This document shows, one piece after another, positions 1-8,968 of a stretch of DNA of 64,000 nucleotides. The position numbers were made by a program, and so were the translations under genes. The stretch lies in assembly GCA_964442745.1 (NCBI GenBank), contig CAYUAI010000011.1, forward strand, positions 10,122 to 74,121, read 5' to 3'. The stretch comes from CAYUAI01 sp964442745. Its GTDB lineage: Bacteria > Pseudomonadota > Gammaproteobacteria > S012-40. Each line of letters opens with the position of its first letter. Position 1 is the stretch's first letter. The notes below the pieces were generated by a model. That model ran no database searches, had not been told where the DNA came from, and saw only the letters and a program-made list of their open reading frames with translations.

Positions 1-91
1 GTTTTTAGCCACGATTGAATAAATTTTATCTCGTATTCACGATGGTTAGTACGGTATACTATTATTGAATGTTTTAATGAATAGGATAAAA

Positions 92-360
92 ATGGCAGGA
101 AACCCCTTAGGCTCGTTGGCTCAAGTCGCCAAATAAGATCTCAAAATCCATATTGAGCCAACTCTATTTTACAAAAAACTGACGGTGAAAGAAATATAGA
201 CAATATTGTTTCTGCGGTGACTGGACTATTATCAGCCAATGATGAGAGTATTGACATCATGAACCTGGTCTCGAAAGTTGTTCTAGATATTTTGATAGCG
301 GACGATCAAAAGGCGAGATTTCTTTTTCTCACTTCAGATAAATTTCGTAATACGCTTTAG
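92..360 (+). pseudogene. Decayed small gene (nonsense plus frameshift)
   Basis: An ATG at 92 follows a plausible ribosome site (AGGA at 84-87) and starts MAGNPLGSLAQVAK, then hits TAA at 134-136. A second open stretch in another frame runs from about 157 to the TAG at 358-360 and reads like normal protein (…NIDNIVSAVTGLLSANDES…). One stop codon and one frameshift would join them into a protein of about 88 residues. I do not recognise the family. It may also be two unrelated short frames, so the pseudogene call rests on the start signals and the protein-like composition of both halves. Confidence 0.4.
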
Positions 361-389
361 TATAGATACATGTATGAGGAGTCAATGTT

Positions 390-728
390 GTGAAGGTTAT
401 TCTTAAAAAAAGTGATGCACGGGAACCATATACTTTTAGTTTTGTAAACAATGACGGCGCCACCTTAGTAAGAAGTGAAAATTATGCCGCTAAAAAGAGT
501 GCCGTCAATGGAATTGCGTCGGTTAAAAAAAATTGTATTGATGACCATCGATATGAATTGAAAGAATCGAAAAATGGAAAATTTTTCTTTAACATCAAAG
601 CATCAAATGGCCAAATCGTAGCGACGAGTACCTTATTTGCGACACCAGCCATGAGAGATGAAGCTATTTCACAAATGAAAAGTGAAGCGCCAGAGGCCGT
701 AGAGACAGAGGCTGAAGTCGAAGCATAA
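390..728 (+). CDS. YegP-family DUF1508 protein, two tandem repeats
   Basis: Small soluble protein of 112 residues, close to the usual length of YegP-type proteins, whose molecular function is not established. Two copies of the DUF1508 fold are visible. The first covers about residues 15-50 (FSFVNNDGATLVRSENY, then a helix with AVNGIASVKKN). The second covers about 65-100 (FFFNIKASNGQIVATSTLF, then MRDEAISQMKSEAP). The C-terminus is an acidic Glu/Ala/Val tail. The start is a GTG at 390, preceded by AGGAG at 377-381, 8 bases upstream; no in-frame ATG competes. It stands alone between a decayed gene and a 450-base intergenic stretch. The family call is firm and the role unknown. Confidence 0.85.
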   Translation: MKVILKKSDAREPYTFSFVNNDGATLVRSENYAAKKSAVNGIASVKKNCIDDHRYELKESKNGKFFFNIKASNGQIVATSTLFATPAMRDEAISQMKSEAPEAVETEAEVEA

Positions 729-1175
729 CGCAGAGATAAATGTCCTGCAGCCGAGTTTTATTGCTGCGGGGCTCTATTTGCTACTATTTTTTTCCACATC
801 AAAAAACGCTTTTACCCACAACAAACGGCTCTTTGCTGACACATCAACTTCCTACCCTTAACCTCGTGTGCCACCAGCCACAATCTGTCCATTAGAAATA
901 GGCAATACGCATACTCAGCACAGCCATAAATAGGGCGTCTAGCCATTAAATTTTAATCGCCTCACCCCTGTTTTTTGACATATAAATTAAAACCTCTCTG
1001 GCGTTTATTTGATGTATAATGTGCTTAATTTTGACCAAATGGTTTTGATCGTTATTCATACAAAACAAATAGATCTATTGACTCTATCACTTAGCGATGA
1101 ATAGCCAACCAAGCCCGCCGATTAATATGGTTCATTATCTTGGTCTACAATATTAGCCTAGGAATTATTCAAGTC
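729..1175. other. Intergenic stretch, weak terminator only
   Basis: No convincing gene. An imperfect hairpin (CCTGCAGC at 744-751 with GCTGCGGG at 763-770) just after the YegP-like gene, followed by T-rich sequence near 783-792, may terminate that transcript. The rest is AT-rich with no recognised site. Confidence 0.4.
744..792 (+). terminator. Possible intrinsic terminator after the YegP-like gene
   Basis: Eight-base stem with one mismatch (CCTGCAGC / GCTGCGGG) and an 11-base loop. The T-run lies about 12 bases past the stem rather than directly after it, which weakens the call. Confidence 0.3.
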
Positions 1176-1739
1176 ATGCGAATCCGCTTTATTTTTGTTA
1201 TTTTATTTTGGTTACCGTTGACATCTTTATCATTTGCGACAGAGCAAAAAAAGTTAGTGAGTGAATTTTGGAGCTCAGGCAAACATTTTCAACTGACAGG
1301 CGAAACCATTCTCATTGCAGAAGATGGCATCCATGACCCAAGCAATATTACCGCAATGTATGGATTACAACCACCGGTCGATGCCATGAAAAATTTTCCA
1401 CGTGACGATGCCGGCTTAATTGATTGGGTGCAAGCCTTAAGCAAGGGGCATATCGCCCCTCGCTCCGATTTATACGGTACCAGCAAAGATTTAAAACCAT
1501 TGGATCTGGATATTATTTTTACCAATACAGCTTCCATGCCCAAGGTCCGCTTTCCACACAAAGCCCATACAGAATGGCTTACTTGCAAAAATTGTCATCC
1601 AGGTATTTTTAAACAGAAAAAAGGCGCAAATACCATTAAAATGGATGATATCTTAAAAGGTAAATATTGCGGGGTATGCCATGGCAAAGTCGCCTTCGCT
1701 CCGACAAAGAATTGCCTGCGTTGTCATTCTGTAAAATAG
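1176..1739 (+). CDS. Secreted triheme c-type cytochrome (c7-like domain)
   Basis: Periplasmic electron carrier of about 187 residues. The ATG at 1176 is preferred over an upstream start at 1140 because it puts a clean signal peptide first (MRIRFIFVILFWLPLTSLSFA). Three haem-binding CxxCH sites lie at the C-terminus: CKNCH near 137-141, CGVCH near 165-169 and CLRCH near 180-184. The surrounding pattern (FPHKAHTEWLTCKNCHPGIF, then GKYCGVCHGKVAFAP) is that of the c7-type triheme domain of multihaem proteins in sulfur- and metal-metabolising bacteria. Haem partner histidines H128 and H131 precede the first site. The N-terminal 100 residues are not recognised. Other c-type cytochromes follow 1.5 kb downstream, but the gene is not in one operon with them. 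Confidence 0.85.
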   Translation: MRIRFIFVILFWLPLTSLSFATEQKKLVSEFWSSGKHFQLTGETILIAEDGIHDPSNITAMYGLQPPVDAMKNFPRDDAGLIDWVQALSKGHIAPRSDLYGTSKDLKPLDLDIIFTNTASMPKVRFPHKAHTEWLTCKNCHPGIFKQKKGANTIKMDDILKGKYCGVCHGKVAFAPTKNCLRCHSVK

Positions 1740-2115
1740 CCCAGTGATTTTAAATCACAGTATTTTGAATTTAGCAGTGTCGTTGTGCACGGCTGCTCAT
1801 CCGTTTTTAAACACGTAACAGTCAAAGCAACCATCCCGCAGTATTGATTCCAAGCTTTCCGCATTGTGCGCTAAATAAATCTCCCAACTTCGTATCGATC
1901 TCTATCTGACTAATAAACATAACTATATAAAATAAACCATCAATGCAAGCCATGTGTCAGGCTGATGAAAGCCGCCTGACAAGCGAATCATTTATTCTAG
2001 CAAACCGGTTGAACGCAAGACGAAAGAACAAAATATCGTTTTCAAAATAATTAAAAACAGGCTCTAACTGATCATTGCTAGCAATAAAAACCGCAACTCA
2101 ATGGAGTGTATAGAT
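1740..2115. other. Intergenic, small palindrome only
   Basis: A perfect short palindrome (GTGATTTTAAATCAC at 1744-1758) follows the triheme cytochrome and may act as a weak terminator. Nothing else is recognisable up to the next gene. Confidence 0.35.
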
Positions 2116-2856
2116 ATGAAATTAAACACCAAACTTGGACTGGTAACTTGTCTCGCCTTTGCGACCTTCAGTAATGCAAATTTCGCGTCGAATTATGAAA
2201 TGCAAAATTATAATTATGATAGCAACAGTAGTAGTCGCCCGATGCTAAAATTCAAAAATGAGCGTCTTGAGCTTCTTGAAGAAACAAGAATTAACCGGGC
2301 AAAATCCAAGATTAAACGATATGAAGATCGTATCGATATTCGCATTAATACTCGAGAGCTACCTCCCGGAGCCTATACTGTGTGGATGATGACCTTTGAC
2401 AATCCAGAAGCATGTAGCGACCTCGATTGCGGAGAAGATGATATATTTCTGGACATGTTGACAGCCGACAGACGACTCAATCGTGATCAAATTGAAGCGG
2501 CTCAAATTTCTGGATTCTGGGTAACGGGCGGTATCGCGGGTTCCGATGGCCGAGCTTATTTTGCTGAGACCATCGAAATTGGAAATCTGCCCGGCCGCTT
2601 ATTATTTGGACCATCCGATGGAAACTACTTCGAGAACCCCCAAGGGGCGGATATTATGTTCCAGATACGCTACCACGGTAACCCCGCTTGGGGTATGCCT
2701 GAACAGCTTGGGCTTCAAATTAGTACTTTTAAGGGATATTGCGATCAGTTCAACCAAGATAACTTAAATCTGAAAGGTAAACCGGTAGGCTGTTATGAAC
2801 CGCAGTTTTCTATGCACTCCAAACAACATGAAATTGAGCTTTATCTTTACTGGTAG
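2116..2856 (+). CDS. Secreted protein of unknown function
   Basis: Protein of 246 residues if translation starts at the ATG at 2116; an in-frame ATG at 2101 would add five residues. The inner start gives a textbook signal peptide (MKLNTKLGLVTCLAFATFSNANFAS). The mature part has beta-rich character with a core around LPPGAYTVWMMTFDNPEAC, a CSDLDC pair, an acidic EDDIF stretch, and a later CDQF…GCYEP pair. Four cysteines could form two disulfides, as expected for a periplasmic or extracellular protein. I do not recognise a named domain. It sits between cytochrome genes but shares no close spacing with them, so context gives little. Confidence 0.7.
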   Translation: MKLNTKLGLVTCLAFATFSNANFASNYEMQNYNYDSNSSSRPMLKFKNERLELLEETRINRAKSKIKRYEDRIDIRINTRELPPGAYTVWMMTFDNPEACSDLDCGEDDIFLDMLTADRRLNRDQIEAAQISGFWVTGGIAGSDGRAYFAETIEIGNLPGRLLFGPSDGNYFENPQGADIMFQIRYHGNPAWGMPEQLGLQISTFKGYCDQFNQDNLNLKGKPVGCYEPQFSMHSKQHEIELYLYW

Positions 2857-3243
2857 AAATGCGATTCCGGCTCTGTTTTACAGCGTCGGCTTTGTTGGCT
2901 CCGGCGCTTGCCTCCTACCCCATTCCCTGCTCAACCAAAATCTAAAAAAAGCTGAAATGCTTATTCCGGTTAAAAATAAATCATCTGCTCATCCGCCAAA
3001 AGTCACCCAAAAAATTCGACATCGGATTGACACTGCCGTTCGAATGCGATATTTTTATCCATTCGAAAAAAAACAGGCTATTTGATAGATTTATCCTACA
3101 TCGCACTTTCATAACTGCTCATTAAAACAGTTGACTGTACGACTTAAGCCTATCCTTCAACATTTTAAAATTGAATCATCGAGCGACGCTTTGTATGGGC
3201 TAATGGTTACTCCTAGACTCAATGACCATGGAATACATATTCA
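2857..3243. other. Intergenic stretch, nothing recognised
   Basis: About 390 bases between the secreted protein and the cytochrome c4-like gene. An open frame runs through part of it from inside the upstream gene, but it has no start signal or family resemblance. Any promoter of the tsdA-type operon should lie here; no consensus was clear. Confidence 0.3.
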
Positions 3244-4038
3244 ATGAAAGCGTATTTTTTACAGCCCAACAAGGTTATTGTCGATGCCATCGGAATCATA
3301 CTCATTGGCATTGTTGTCAGTTTTCTACTTTATCGTATTTTCATGCCACCAAACAATATCGCAGATACTGAACCAGGTCGATTGCTTGCCAAAAATGGGC
3401 GCGGCTCAATTCCGACATGCAACAATTGTCATGGTCAGAATGGCGAAGGCGACTTTAAAAATGGTCTACCTCGTCTCGCCGGTCTCGATGCAAAATACAT
3501 TGAAAAGCAATTAGAAGATTTTGCCAGAGACCCGCTGCCGACACGGACTTATCTTAAACCGATAACCAAGGATTATACAAAAACACCTCGCACCGATGGC
3601 AATCTCACTGTTTTTACACCCGGAATACGTATCAATACGGTGATGAATAAACTGGCAAAATTACTGTCTAGGCAAGATCGCCAAAACCTGGCTATTTACT
3701 ACAGCCAACTGAGATTTGTAGCGCAACCTATCGAACATGATTTTAAAGCCCTAGAACGTGGCCAAGATCTGGCGCTAAGAGGCAAACCTAAAGATGGTGT
3801 ACCGGCCTGTCTCTCTTGCCACGGCCCCCTCGGGGAAGGATTTGGACCATTATTCCCCCCACTGGCTGGCCAACCCGCCAGCTATATCAAAAAACAAATT
3901 ACCCACTGGCAAATCGGCAAAAGAGATAATGACAATCAGGCTTTAATGCGCAATATAGCTAATCAATTAACCGATGACGATAAGCAGCATATCGCCGCCT
4001 ATTATAGCCATCAATCCTATTCAGTTAATGCAGATTAA
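3244..4038 (+). CDS. Membrane-anchored dihaem cytochrome c (c4-like)
   Basis: Electron-transfer cytochrome of 264 residues with one N-terminal transmembrane segment (about 12-32, VIVDAIGIILIGIVVSFLLY) that probably remains as an anchor facing the periplasm. Two cytochrome c domains follow, each with CxxCH: CNNCH at 59-63 and CLSCH at 189-193. Each is followed by the c4/c553-type signature (GQNGEGD…LPRLAGLDAKYI and GPLGEGF…FPPLAGQPASYI), consistent with a gene-duplicated c4 fold. It is the first gene of a three-gene operon. The next start codon lies 3 bases after its stop, suggesting translational coupling with the TsdA-like enzyme, for which it is the likely electron acceptor (inference). Confidence 0.88.
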   Translation: MKAYFLQPNKVIVDAIGIILIGIVVSFLLYRIFMPPNNIADTEPGRLLAKNGRGSIPTCNNCHGQNGEGDFKNGLPRLAGLDAKYIEKQLEDFARDPLPTRTYLKPITKDYTKTPRTDGNLTVFTPGIRINTVMNKLAKLLSRQDRQNLAIYYSQLRFVAQPIEHDFKALERGQDLALRGKPKDGVPACLSCHGPLGEGFGPLFPPLAGQPASYIKKQITHWQIGKRDNDNQALMRNIANQLTDDDKQHIAAYYSHQSYSVNAD

Positions 4039-4041
4039 ACC

Positions 4042-4956
4042 ATGCGCGTCATCAAACTATCGATTTTGCTCATACTATCAATCCCTTTAATCACCAGTCA
4101 AGGGCAGGCCGCCACCATGGGGCAAAACCTAAATCCCCAGAAAATCAGAGCTTCACTCGTCACTCCAGCGCTAAGTTTACCAACAACTTTTGTTCAGACT
4201 CAGATCACTAATCCTGGTAAATATTTTATCCCTCCTTTGGTTGCAAATATCCCGAATGATAAATTTGGTGACATGGTGAGATTGGGCCGTCACATTTTTG
4301 TGAATACCCAAAAGTATGCTAAGCGTTATGTAGGTAATGGACTCAATTGCACAAGTTGTCATTTACAGGAAGGGCGAAAACCCTACGCGGCCCCGATCTG
4401 GGCAGCCTATGGAATGTATCCAATGTACCGTCAAAAAAAACGTTCGGTGGTAACATATCAAGAGCAAATACAGGACTGTTTCATCTATAGCCTAGACGGT
4501 ATCGCGCCAACGCTCGATACCCCTGAAATGAAAGCCCTGGTCAGTTATTCAAAATGGCTATCAAGAGGAGTGCCGATTAATGTTGAATTTCCTGGTCGTG
4601 GTTTTCCTCATGTACAACGCTCACAGGACCTGGACCCCAAACGTGGAAAAATTATCTATGAAACACGATGCATGATGTGTCACAGAAAAAATGGCCAGGG
4701 TCAAAAAAATAAAAATGGTGAAGGTTATATGTTTCCTCCGGTATGGGGCAGTGACTCTTACAATAAAGGGGCAAGCATGCAACGCATCAAGACCCTGGCA
4801 GAATTCATTAAGGGTAACATGCCATTGGGTGCTGGATTTACTTTATCAGACCAGGCGGCCCTGGATGTAGCAATGTATATCTGGTTGCAAGATCGCCCAA
4901 AAAATCCAAAAAAGAGTTTTATTATGGATTTCTTTTATCCAAATATGTCACATTAG
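4042..4956 (+). CDS. tsdA: TsdA-like thiosulfate dehydrogenase (dihaem)
   Basis: Periplasmic dihaem enzyme expected to couple two thiosulfates into tetrathionate, or the reverse. Signal peptide at residues 1-24 (…LITSQGQAA). Haem 1 site CTSCH at 103-107 is followed by the family pattern GRKPYAAPIWAAYGMYP, and Cys146 (QDCFIYSLDG) lies 43 residues later. That matches the position of the unusual cysteine axial ligand of haem 1 in characterised TsdA enzymes. Haem 2 site is CMMCH at 210-214. The length of 304 residues is normal. It follows a c4-like cytochrome by 3 bases and precedes a SulP transporter by 6 bases, a coherent thiosulfate-handling operon. Physiological direction cannot be told from sequence. 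Confidence 0.85.
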   Translation: MRVIKLSILLILSIPLITSQGQAATMGQNLNPQKIRASLVTPALSLPTTFVQTQITNPGKYFIPPLVANIPNDKFGDMVRLGRHIFVNTQKYAKRYVGNGLNCTSCHLQEGRKPYAAPIWAAYGMYPMYRQKKRSVVTYQEQIQDCFIYSLDGIAPTLDTPEMKALVSYSKWLSRGVPINVEFPGRGFPHVQRSQDLDPKRGKIIYETRCMMCHRKNGQGQKNKNGEGYMFPPVWGSDSYNKGASMQRIKTLAEFIKGNMPLGAGFTLSDQAALDVAMYIWLQDRPKNPKKSFIMDFFYPNMSH

Positions 4957-4962
4957 TCACTT

Positions 4963-6795
4963 ATGATCAATCGCAAACAAGCCTGGTATTTCTATCTTTT
5001 TCCATTCTTACATTGGTTGCCAATGTTAAATCGGCAAGCGGTCAAGAGTGACCTGATAGCCGGCATGACAGCGGGCGTATTGATTCTACCCCAAAGTATT
5101 TCATTAGCTTCGCTGGCAGGGATGCCACCTGAATATGGATTATATACTTCAATGTTCCCGGTTATTTTTGCCGCCCTATTCGGCTCTTCCTGGCACGCCA
5201 TGTCAGGACCCAATACGGCAATCTGTATACTCATCGCCTATTCAATTGCACCGTACGCCAGTGTGGCCTCGCCCGAGTGGATCCAGTATGCCATCACTCT
5301 GGCGTTTATGGCAGCCATTATACAAATTTCTTTTTCACTACTACGATTTGGTATCGTCTTTAATTATTTTTCTCAAACGGTCATGGTCGCATTAATTACC
5401 GGCGTAGGCATCATTATCATCATTTCTCAGTTAGGCAATTTTATGGGCGTGCTAATGAACACGGCAGAGCCCATAGAAAATGCATTGCCACAGATTATTT
5501 ATGCATTGACACGCGCCAACTGGTTTGCGGTGGCCGCAGGAACAATAACCGTGTTAGCCGGTTTTTTGATTAAGCGTTATCGCCCCCAATGGCCTTTTCT
5601 TATTATTGCGGTCGTATCGGGCATGCTGTTTGCGAAGTGTCTTGAGCTTATTTTTAGTCCCGCTGCTGTGCAATTTGATAAGCTTGGCATGATGTCATTG
5701 TCTGGCTTACCACTTTCGGCACCTGACTTCAGCCCAGAAAACTATGCAGAAGCTGCACAAGGGCTTTTACCGGCGGCTTTTTCTATCGCGTTTCTTGGAC
5801 TCATACAAGCCTCGATCATTGCCCGAGCCATGGCTGAAAAATCCGGTCAACATATTGATGTTAATCAAGAGGCACTAGGACAAGGTATCGCCAACCTAGC
5901 AGGCAGCTTCTTATCTTGCTTCCCAAGTTGCAGCTCATTTAATCGAAGTGCCTCAAATTATGAAGCCGGCGCACGTACTCCGCTTTCTGCTTTGATATCG
6001 GTGCTGACCTTGGTCGTTATCATTATTTTTGCAACCCCTGTCATTGCTCACATGCCAATCGCCGTAATGTCTGGAGTATTGTTGCTGGTCGGTGCCGGAC
6101 TAATTAAAAAAAATGATATTATTAAAGTATTCAAAGATAACAAAGAAACCCGTTTTATCTTTCTACTGACACTCGTGACAACGGTTTACGGTGGACTCGA
6201 TCATGCCGTATTCCTAGGTATCGCCTTATCGATCATTTCTTATTTGAAAATTGCATCCAAACCTAAAATTGAATTACTAAAAGGCAAGGCGGCCAAACCC
6301 TATGTGCCCCCGTCAAACTTTCAGCCAACAGCTCGCTCTGTGCCAATCAAGAATGCGAAAAAACAGAAGCCTCAAACAAAAATGCCTTATCTGGTCAAAA
6401 ATTTAGTGTTACCCATAGAGAAAAATAACGATTTATTCAATGACTCAGAAATAAATATTGAGATACAAAATCCATTTGAGTGTGTGACAGTTTTACAAAT
6501 TTCAGGCAGTATTTTTTTTGGGTCCACACACCAAATCGAACAAGCTTTCACCCATTTAAATACACAGGACTCAAGAAAAAAAGATCTCATTATTTCAGCC
6601 GAAAATATCCAATACCTGGACATCAGCGGCGCAGAAACACTAAAAAGAGAAGCTGAAAAACGTAAAATCAATGGTGCTCAAGTTTCAATTTGGTTACGCA
6701 ACCACAGCCTGGATCAAGTGCTTTTAAACAGCGGCCTGATAAATGTTGTCGGCAAAGATAATATATATTACGTACCCATCGCGGCCTGGATTTAG
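4963..6795 (+). CDS. SulP-family anion transporter with STAS domain
   Basis: Inner-membrane anion permease of 610 residues. The N-terminal part (about 15-430) has the multiple hydrophobic spans of SulP proteins, including the start GMTAGVLILPQSISLASLAGMPPEYGLYTS and the GPNTAICIL motif near residue 80. The cytoplasmic STAS domain occupies about 500-610 (ECVTVLQISGSIFFGST, then YLDISGAETLKREAEKR). The linker between them (about 440-500) is long and basic. Substrates in the family are sulfate, bicarbonate or dicarboxylates. Its place as third gene behind a thiosulfate dehydrogenase suggests movement of sulfate or a related sulfur oxyanion, an inference from context only. Confidence 0.88.
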   Translation: MINRKQAWYFYLFPFLHWLPMLNRQAVKSDLIAGMTAGVLILPQSISLASLAGMPPEYGLYTSMFPVIFAALFGSSWHAMSGPNTAICILIAYSIAPYASVASPEWIQYAITLAFMAAIIQISFSLLRFGIVFNYFSQTVMVALITGVGIIIIISQLGNFMGVLMNTAEPIENALPQIIYALTRANWFAVAAGTITVLAGFLIKRYRPQWPFLIIAVVSGMLFAKCLELIFSPAAVQFDKLGMMSLSGLPLSAPDFSPENYAEAAQGLLPAAFSIAFLGLIQASIIARAMAEKSGQHIDVNQEALGQGIANLAGSFLSCFPSCSSFNRSASNYEAGARTPLSALISVLTLVVIIIFATPVIAHMPIAVMSGVLLLVGAGLIKKNDIIKVFKDNKETRFIFLLTLVTTVYGGLDHAVFLGIALSIISYLKIASKPKIELLKGKAAKPYVPPSNFQPTARSVPIKNAKKQKPQTKMPYLVKNLVLPIEKNNDLFNDSEINIEIQNPFECVTVLQISGSIFFGSTHQIEQAFTHLNTQDSRKKDLIISAENIQYLDISGAETLKREAEKRKINGAQVSIWLRNHSLDQVLLNSGLINVVGKDNIYYVPIAAWI

Positions 6796-7246
6796 CCATA
6801 GGTATGTAAGAAAAATCATTAAATATATCTCTTTATCTTCTTTTATCCAGGTCGTGTGGATTAAGCGCAGAAAATCCACAGCCATGAGCGACGTCATAAG
6901 ATTTCAATATCGCCTTGAAATAATGATAATTCCAAGGTGCATTAATCTGTTAATTATAGCAAAAGAAAATGGCAACAATTTTGACAAAAAAACAATCAAT
7001 ATAGAGTGCCTGTAATTGCTTTAACTTAACATAGAATCAAGGTCATACCTTATTTAGAAAGCATCTATCCTCGTCATATTTATCGATATATCGACAACAG
7101 AAGTTCATGGCTTTAATTTATAAGTTTGACGACTGGATCTCAAATTACACCTACACTCCAAAGAATTCAAAAATTAAAACGATACATCTTTAGTTAAAGG
7201 ATTTTAATTAGCTATTAAATTTTATGATCTGCGGGAGTTTGACTAA
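6796..7246. other. Intergenic region upstream of the Zorya operon
   Basis: Holds a partial family-1 repeat (6811-6898, annotated separately) and then about 350 bases of AT-rich DNA in which the zor promoter should lie. A TTGACG at 7126-7131 is a possible -35 box but no well-spaced -10 box accompanies it. No gene is supported. Confidence 0.4.
6811..6898 (-). repeat. Family-1 MITE-like repeat, partial copy A
   Basis: Matches, as a reverse complement, about 90 bases of the copy at 14764-15041. Shared blocks are the AAAAATCATTAAA end, a T-rich CTTTATCTTC-like block, TCGTGTGGATTAAGCG and CATGAGCGACGTCAT. The terminal inverted repeat seen in complete copies is missing here. It lies directly upstream of zorABCD in the orientation opposite to the copy directly downstream. 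Confidence 0.75.
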
Positions 7247-8965
7247 ATGTCATCAGATAGTTTCGATATTTTTAGACTATGGCCAAATTTTAGTAGCCTA
7301 TTCGATTCACAAGCTTTTGGAACAGAAGCCTTTAGTGCGTTGATTGTCGCTATACTGTTTGCGATTTTCATTATATTTTCAACATACAGTCTTGTGCAAT
7401 ATTTTAGAGCAAATAAACACATAAAATTACTCTCAAAACTTATTGATAATCCATCAGGAGAGATACATCACCAAAGACGGCTCTTAAAAAAACAAGCGAT
7501 AAAAAAAGGCAACATGGGCAAACTCTGGCTGGAATTTGATGGCACGTTAGTTGAGCACCCTATTGACAAAAAACCTTGCAATACTTTAAATGCCTCTCAT
7601 TTTTTTAATGCGCATTCACTCGCACCTGGCATCACCGAGAATCGTTTGTTAGCCGCCGTTCCTGGTTTCCTAACAGCATTAGGCGTCATCGGCACCTTTG
7701 CTGGTTTACAAATGGGACTAACGGGAATCAATCTTAGCGGTAGTGTTAACGATATGAGAACGGGTATCACGACCGTTATTGATAGCGCATCAATAGCCTT
7801 TTTAACTTCGGTATGGGGCATCTTAACGAGCGTTGTATTCAACCTTTATGAAAAAATACTCGAACGAAGGATTAAAGATAAAATTCGTCAACTGCAAAAT
7901 AAAATCGATTTTCTCTTTCCTCGAATCAATGCCGAGCAATCACTGATAGCTATCGCTAATTCAGCCGAAGCTTCACAGGATACTTTAAATGGTTTAGCGG
8001 AAAAAATCGGTGACAAAATGCAAGAAGCTGTTTCGGGTATTAGCTCAGGTATTCAGTATGGTATTGAACAGAGCATGGGCTCTGCCGTAGACAAGTTAGT
8101 CGTCGCGGCTGATCAGTTATCAGACAAACAAGCGGGTGGAACACAACACGCATTAGAAGAATTGGTCGCTAAATTTATCACCCATGTTAGTGAAGCTGGT
8201 AAATCCCAACGTGACATAATGAACAGTGCAACTTCTGATTTTAAAGCAACAATTAAAGGTTGGCAAGGTAACATGCAAACATTAGCAGATCATATGGAAA
8301 GCCAACAATCATCATCAGCTCAACAAGAACAGTCACGTATTGAATCCATGCAAACGATGCTCAATCAGAATAGCCGCTTATATGAGTCCTTTGAAAACAT
8401 AGCCGACAAGTTATCTAATGCTTCGAGTATATTGAATGATTTTTCTAAACAAGTTGTGACAGCAACCAGCCATATGGGACAGGCAGGCATGAGTGTTGAA
8501 CAAGCCGCTAAAGCCATGAATAATGAAATACGTGTGGCCGTGCAAACTACTACGCACCTGGCTGAAGAAAATACTAAAGTGGCTCAACAAGAAGTCGCGC
8601 TACTCGAAGTGATTAATGAACTAAATACCCAACTTTCATCCACCTCAGACAATGTTTCTAAATTCATGAATCTTTCTGGCACAATATTTGAAAAAATGCA
8701 AGACTCTCAAGTATCTTTCCAGCAAAGTATGGAACAAAATGTCACAAACTATAGAACGTCTATCCATCAGCAAATTGAAGAATTTAGCAAGAAGGTCTCT
8801 GGGTTTTTACATCAATATACTCAAGAGGTTGAATCACAGACATCAAGCCGATTGGGTACCTGGAATAAACAAACGGAAGATTACAGCAAATCCATGATTA
8901 ATGTTGTCAATGCAATGCAGTGTCTCATTGATGAAGTTGAATCTAAAACGAAAGCGGTGGCCTAA
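7247..8965 (+). CDS. zorA: Zorya type I motor protein ZorA (MotA/TolQ/ExbB-like)
   Basis: Inner-membrane stator protein of the Zorya anti-phage system. With ZorB it forms an ion-driven rotary motor whose long cytoplasmic tail relays phage sensing. Hydrophobic spans lie at about 28-52, 133-158 (RLLAAVPGFLTALGVIGTFAG, the MotA/TolQ/ExbB core) and 177-202. Residues 230-572 form the tail, predicted helical and Gln/Ser/Ala-rich with repeated heptad-like stretches. At 572 residues it is shorter than the E. coli protein (about 730), so the tail would be shorter. Start ATG at 7247 has GGGAG at 7233-7237. It is the first gene of a four-gene operon; zorB begins 3 bases after its stop. Confidence 0.9.
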   Translation: MSSDSFDIFRLWPNFSSLFDSQAFGTEAFSALIVAILFAIFIIFSTYSLVQYFRANKHIKLLSKLIDNPSGEIHHQRRLLKKQAIKKGNMGKLWLEFDGTLVEHPIDKKPCNTLNASHFFNAHSLAPGITENRLLAAVPGFLTALGVIGTFAGLQMGLTGINLSGSVNDMRTGITTVIDSASIAFLTSVWGILTSVVFNLYEKILERRIKDKIRQLQNKIDFLFPRINAEQSLIAIANSAEASQDTLNGLAEKIGDKMQEAVSGISSGIQYGIEQSMGSAVDKLVVAADQLSDKQAGGTQHALEELVAKFITHVSEAGKSQRDIMNSATSDFKATIKGWQGNMQTLADHMESQQSSSAQQEQSRIESMQTMLNQNSRLYESFENIADKLSNASSILNDFSKQVVTATSHMGQAGMSVEQAAKAMNNEIRVAVQTTTHLAEENTKVAQQEVALLEVINELNTQLSSTSDNVSKFMNLSGTIFEKMQDSQVSFQQSMEQNVTNYRTSIHQQIEEFSKKVSGFLHQYTQEVESQTSSRLGTWNKQTEDYSKSMINVVNAMQCLIDEVESKTKAVA

Positions 8966-8968
8966 ATT

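Noticed and set aside
2795..3085. Open frame of 96 codons overlapping the end of the secreted protein gene
   Set aside because: It starts inside the upstream gene in another frame, has no ribosome site and no protein-like domain pattern.
6743..7015. Open frame across the end of the SulP gene and a repeat
   Set aside because: It runs through the STAS coding end and a family-1 repeat in a different frame; composition is not protein-like.
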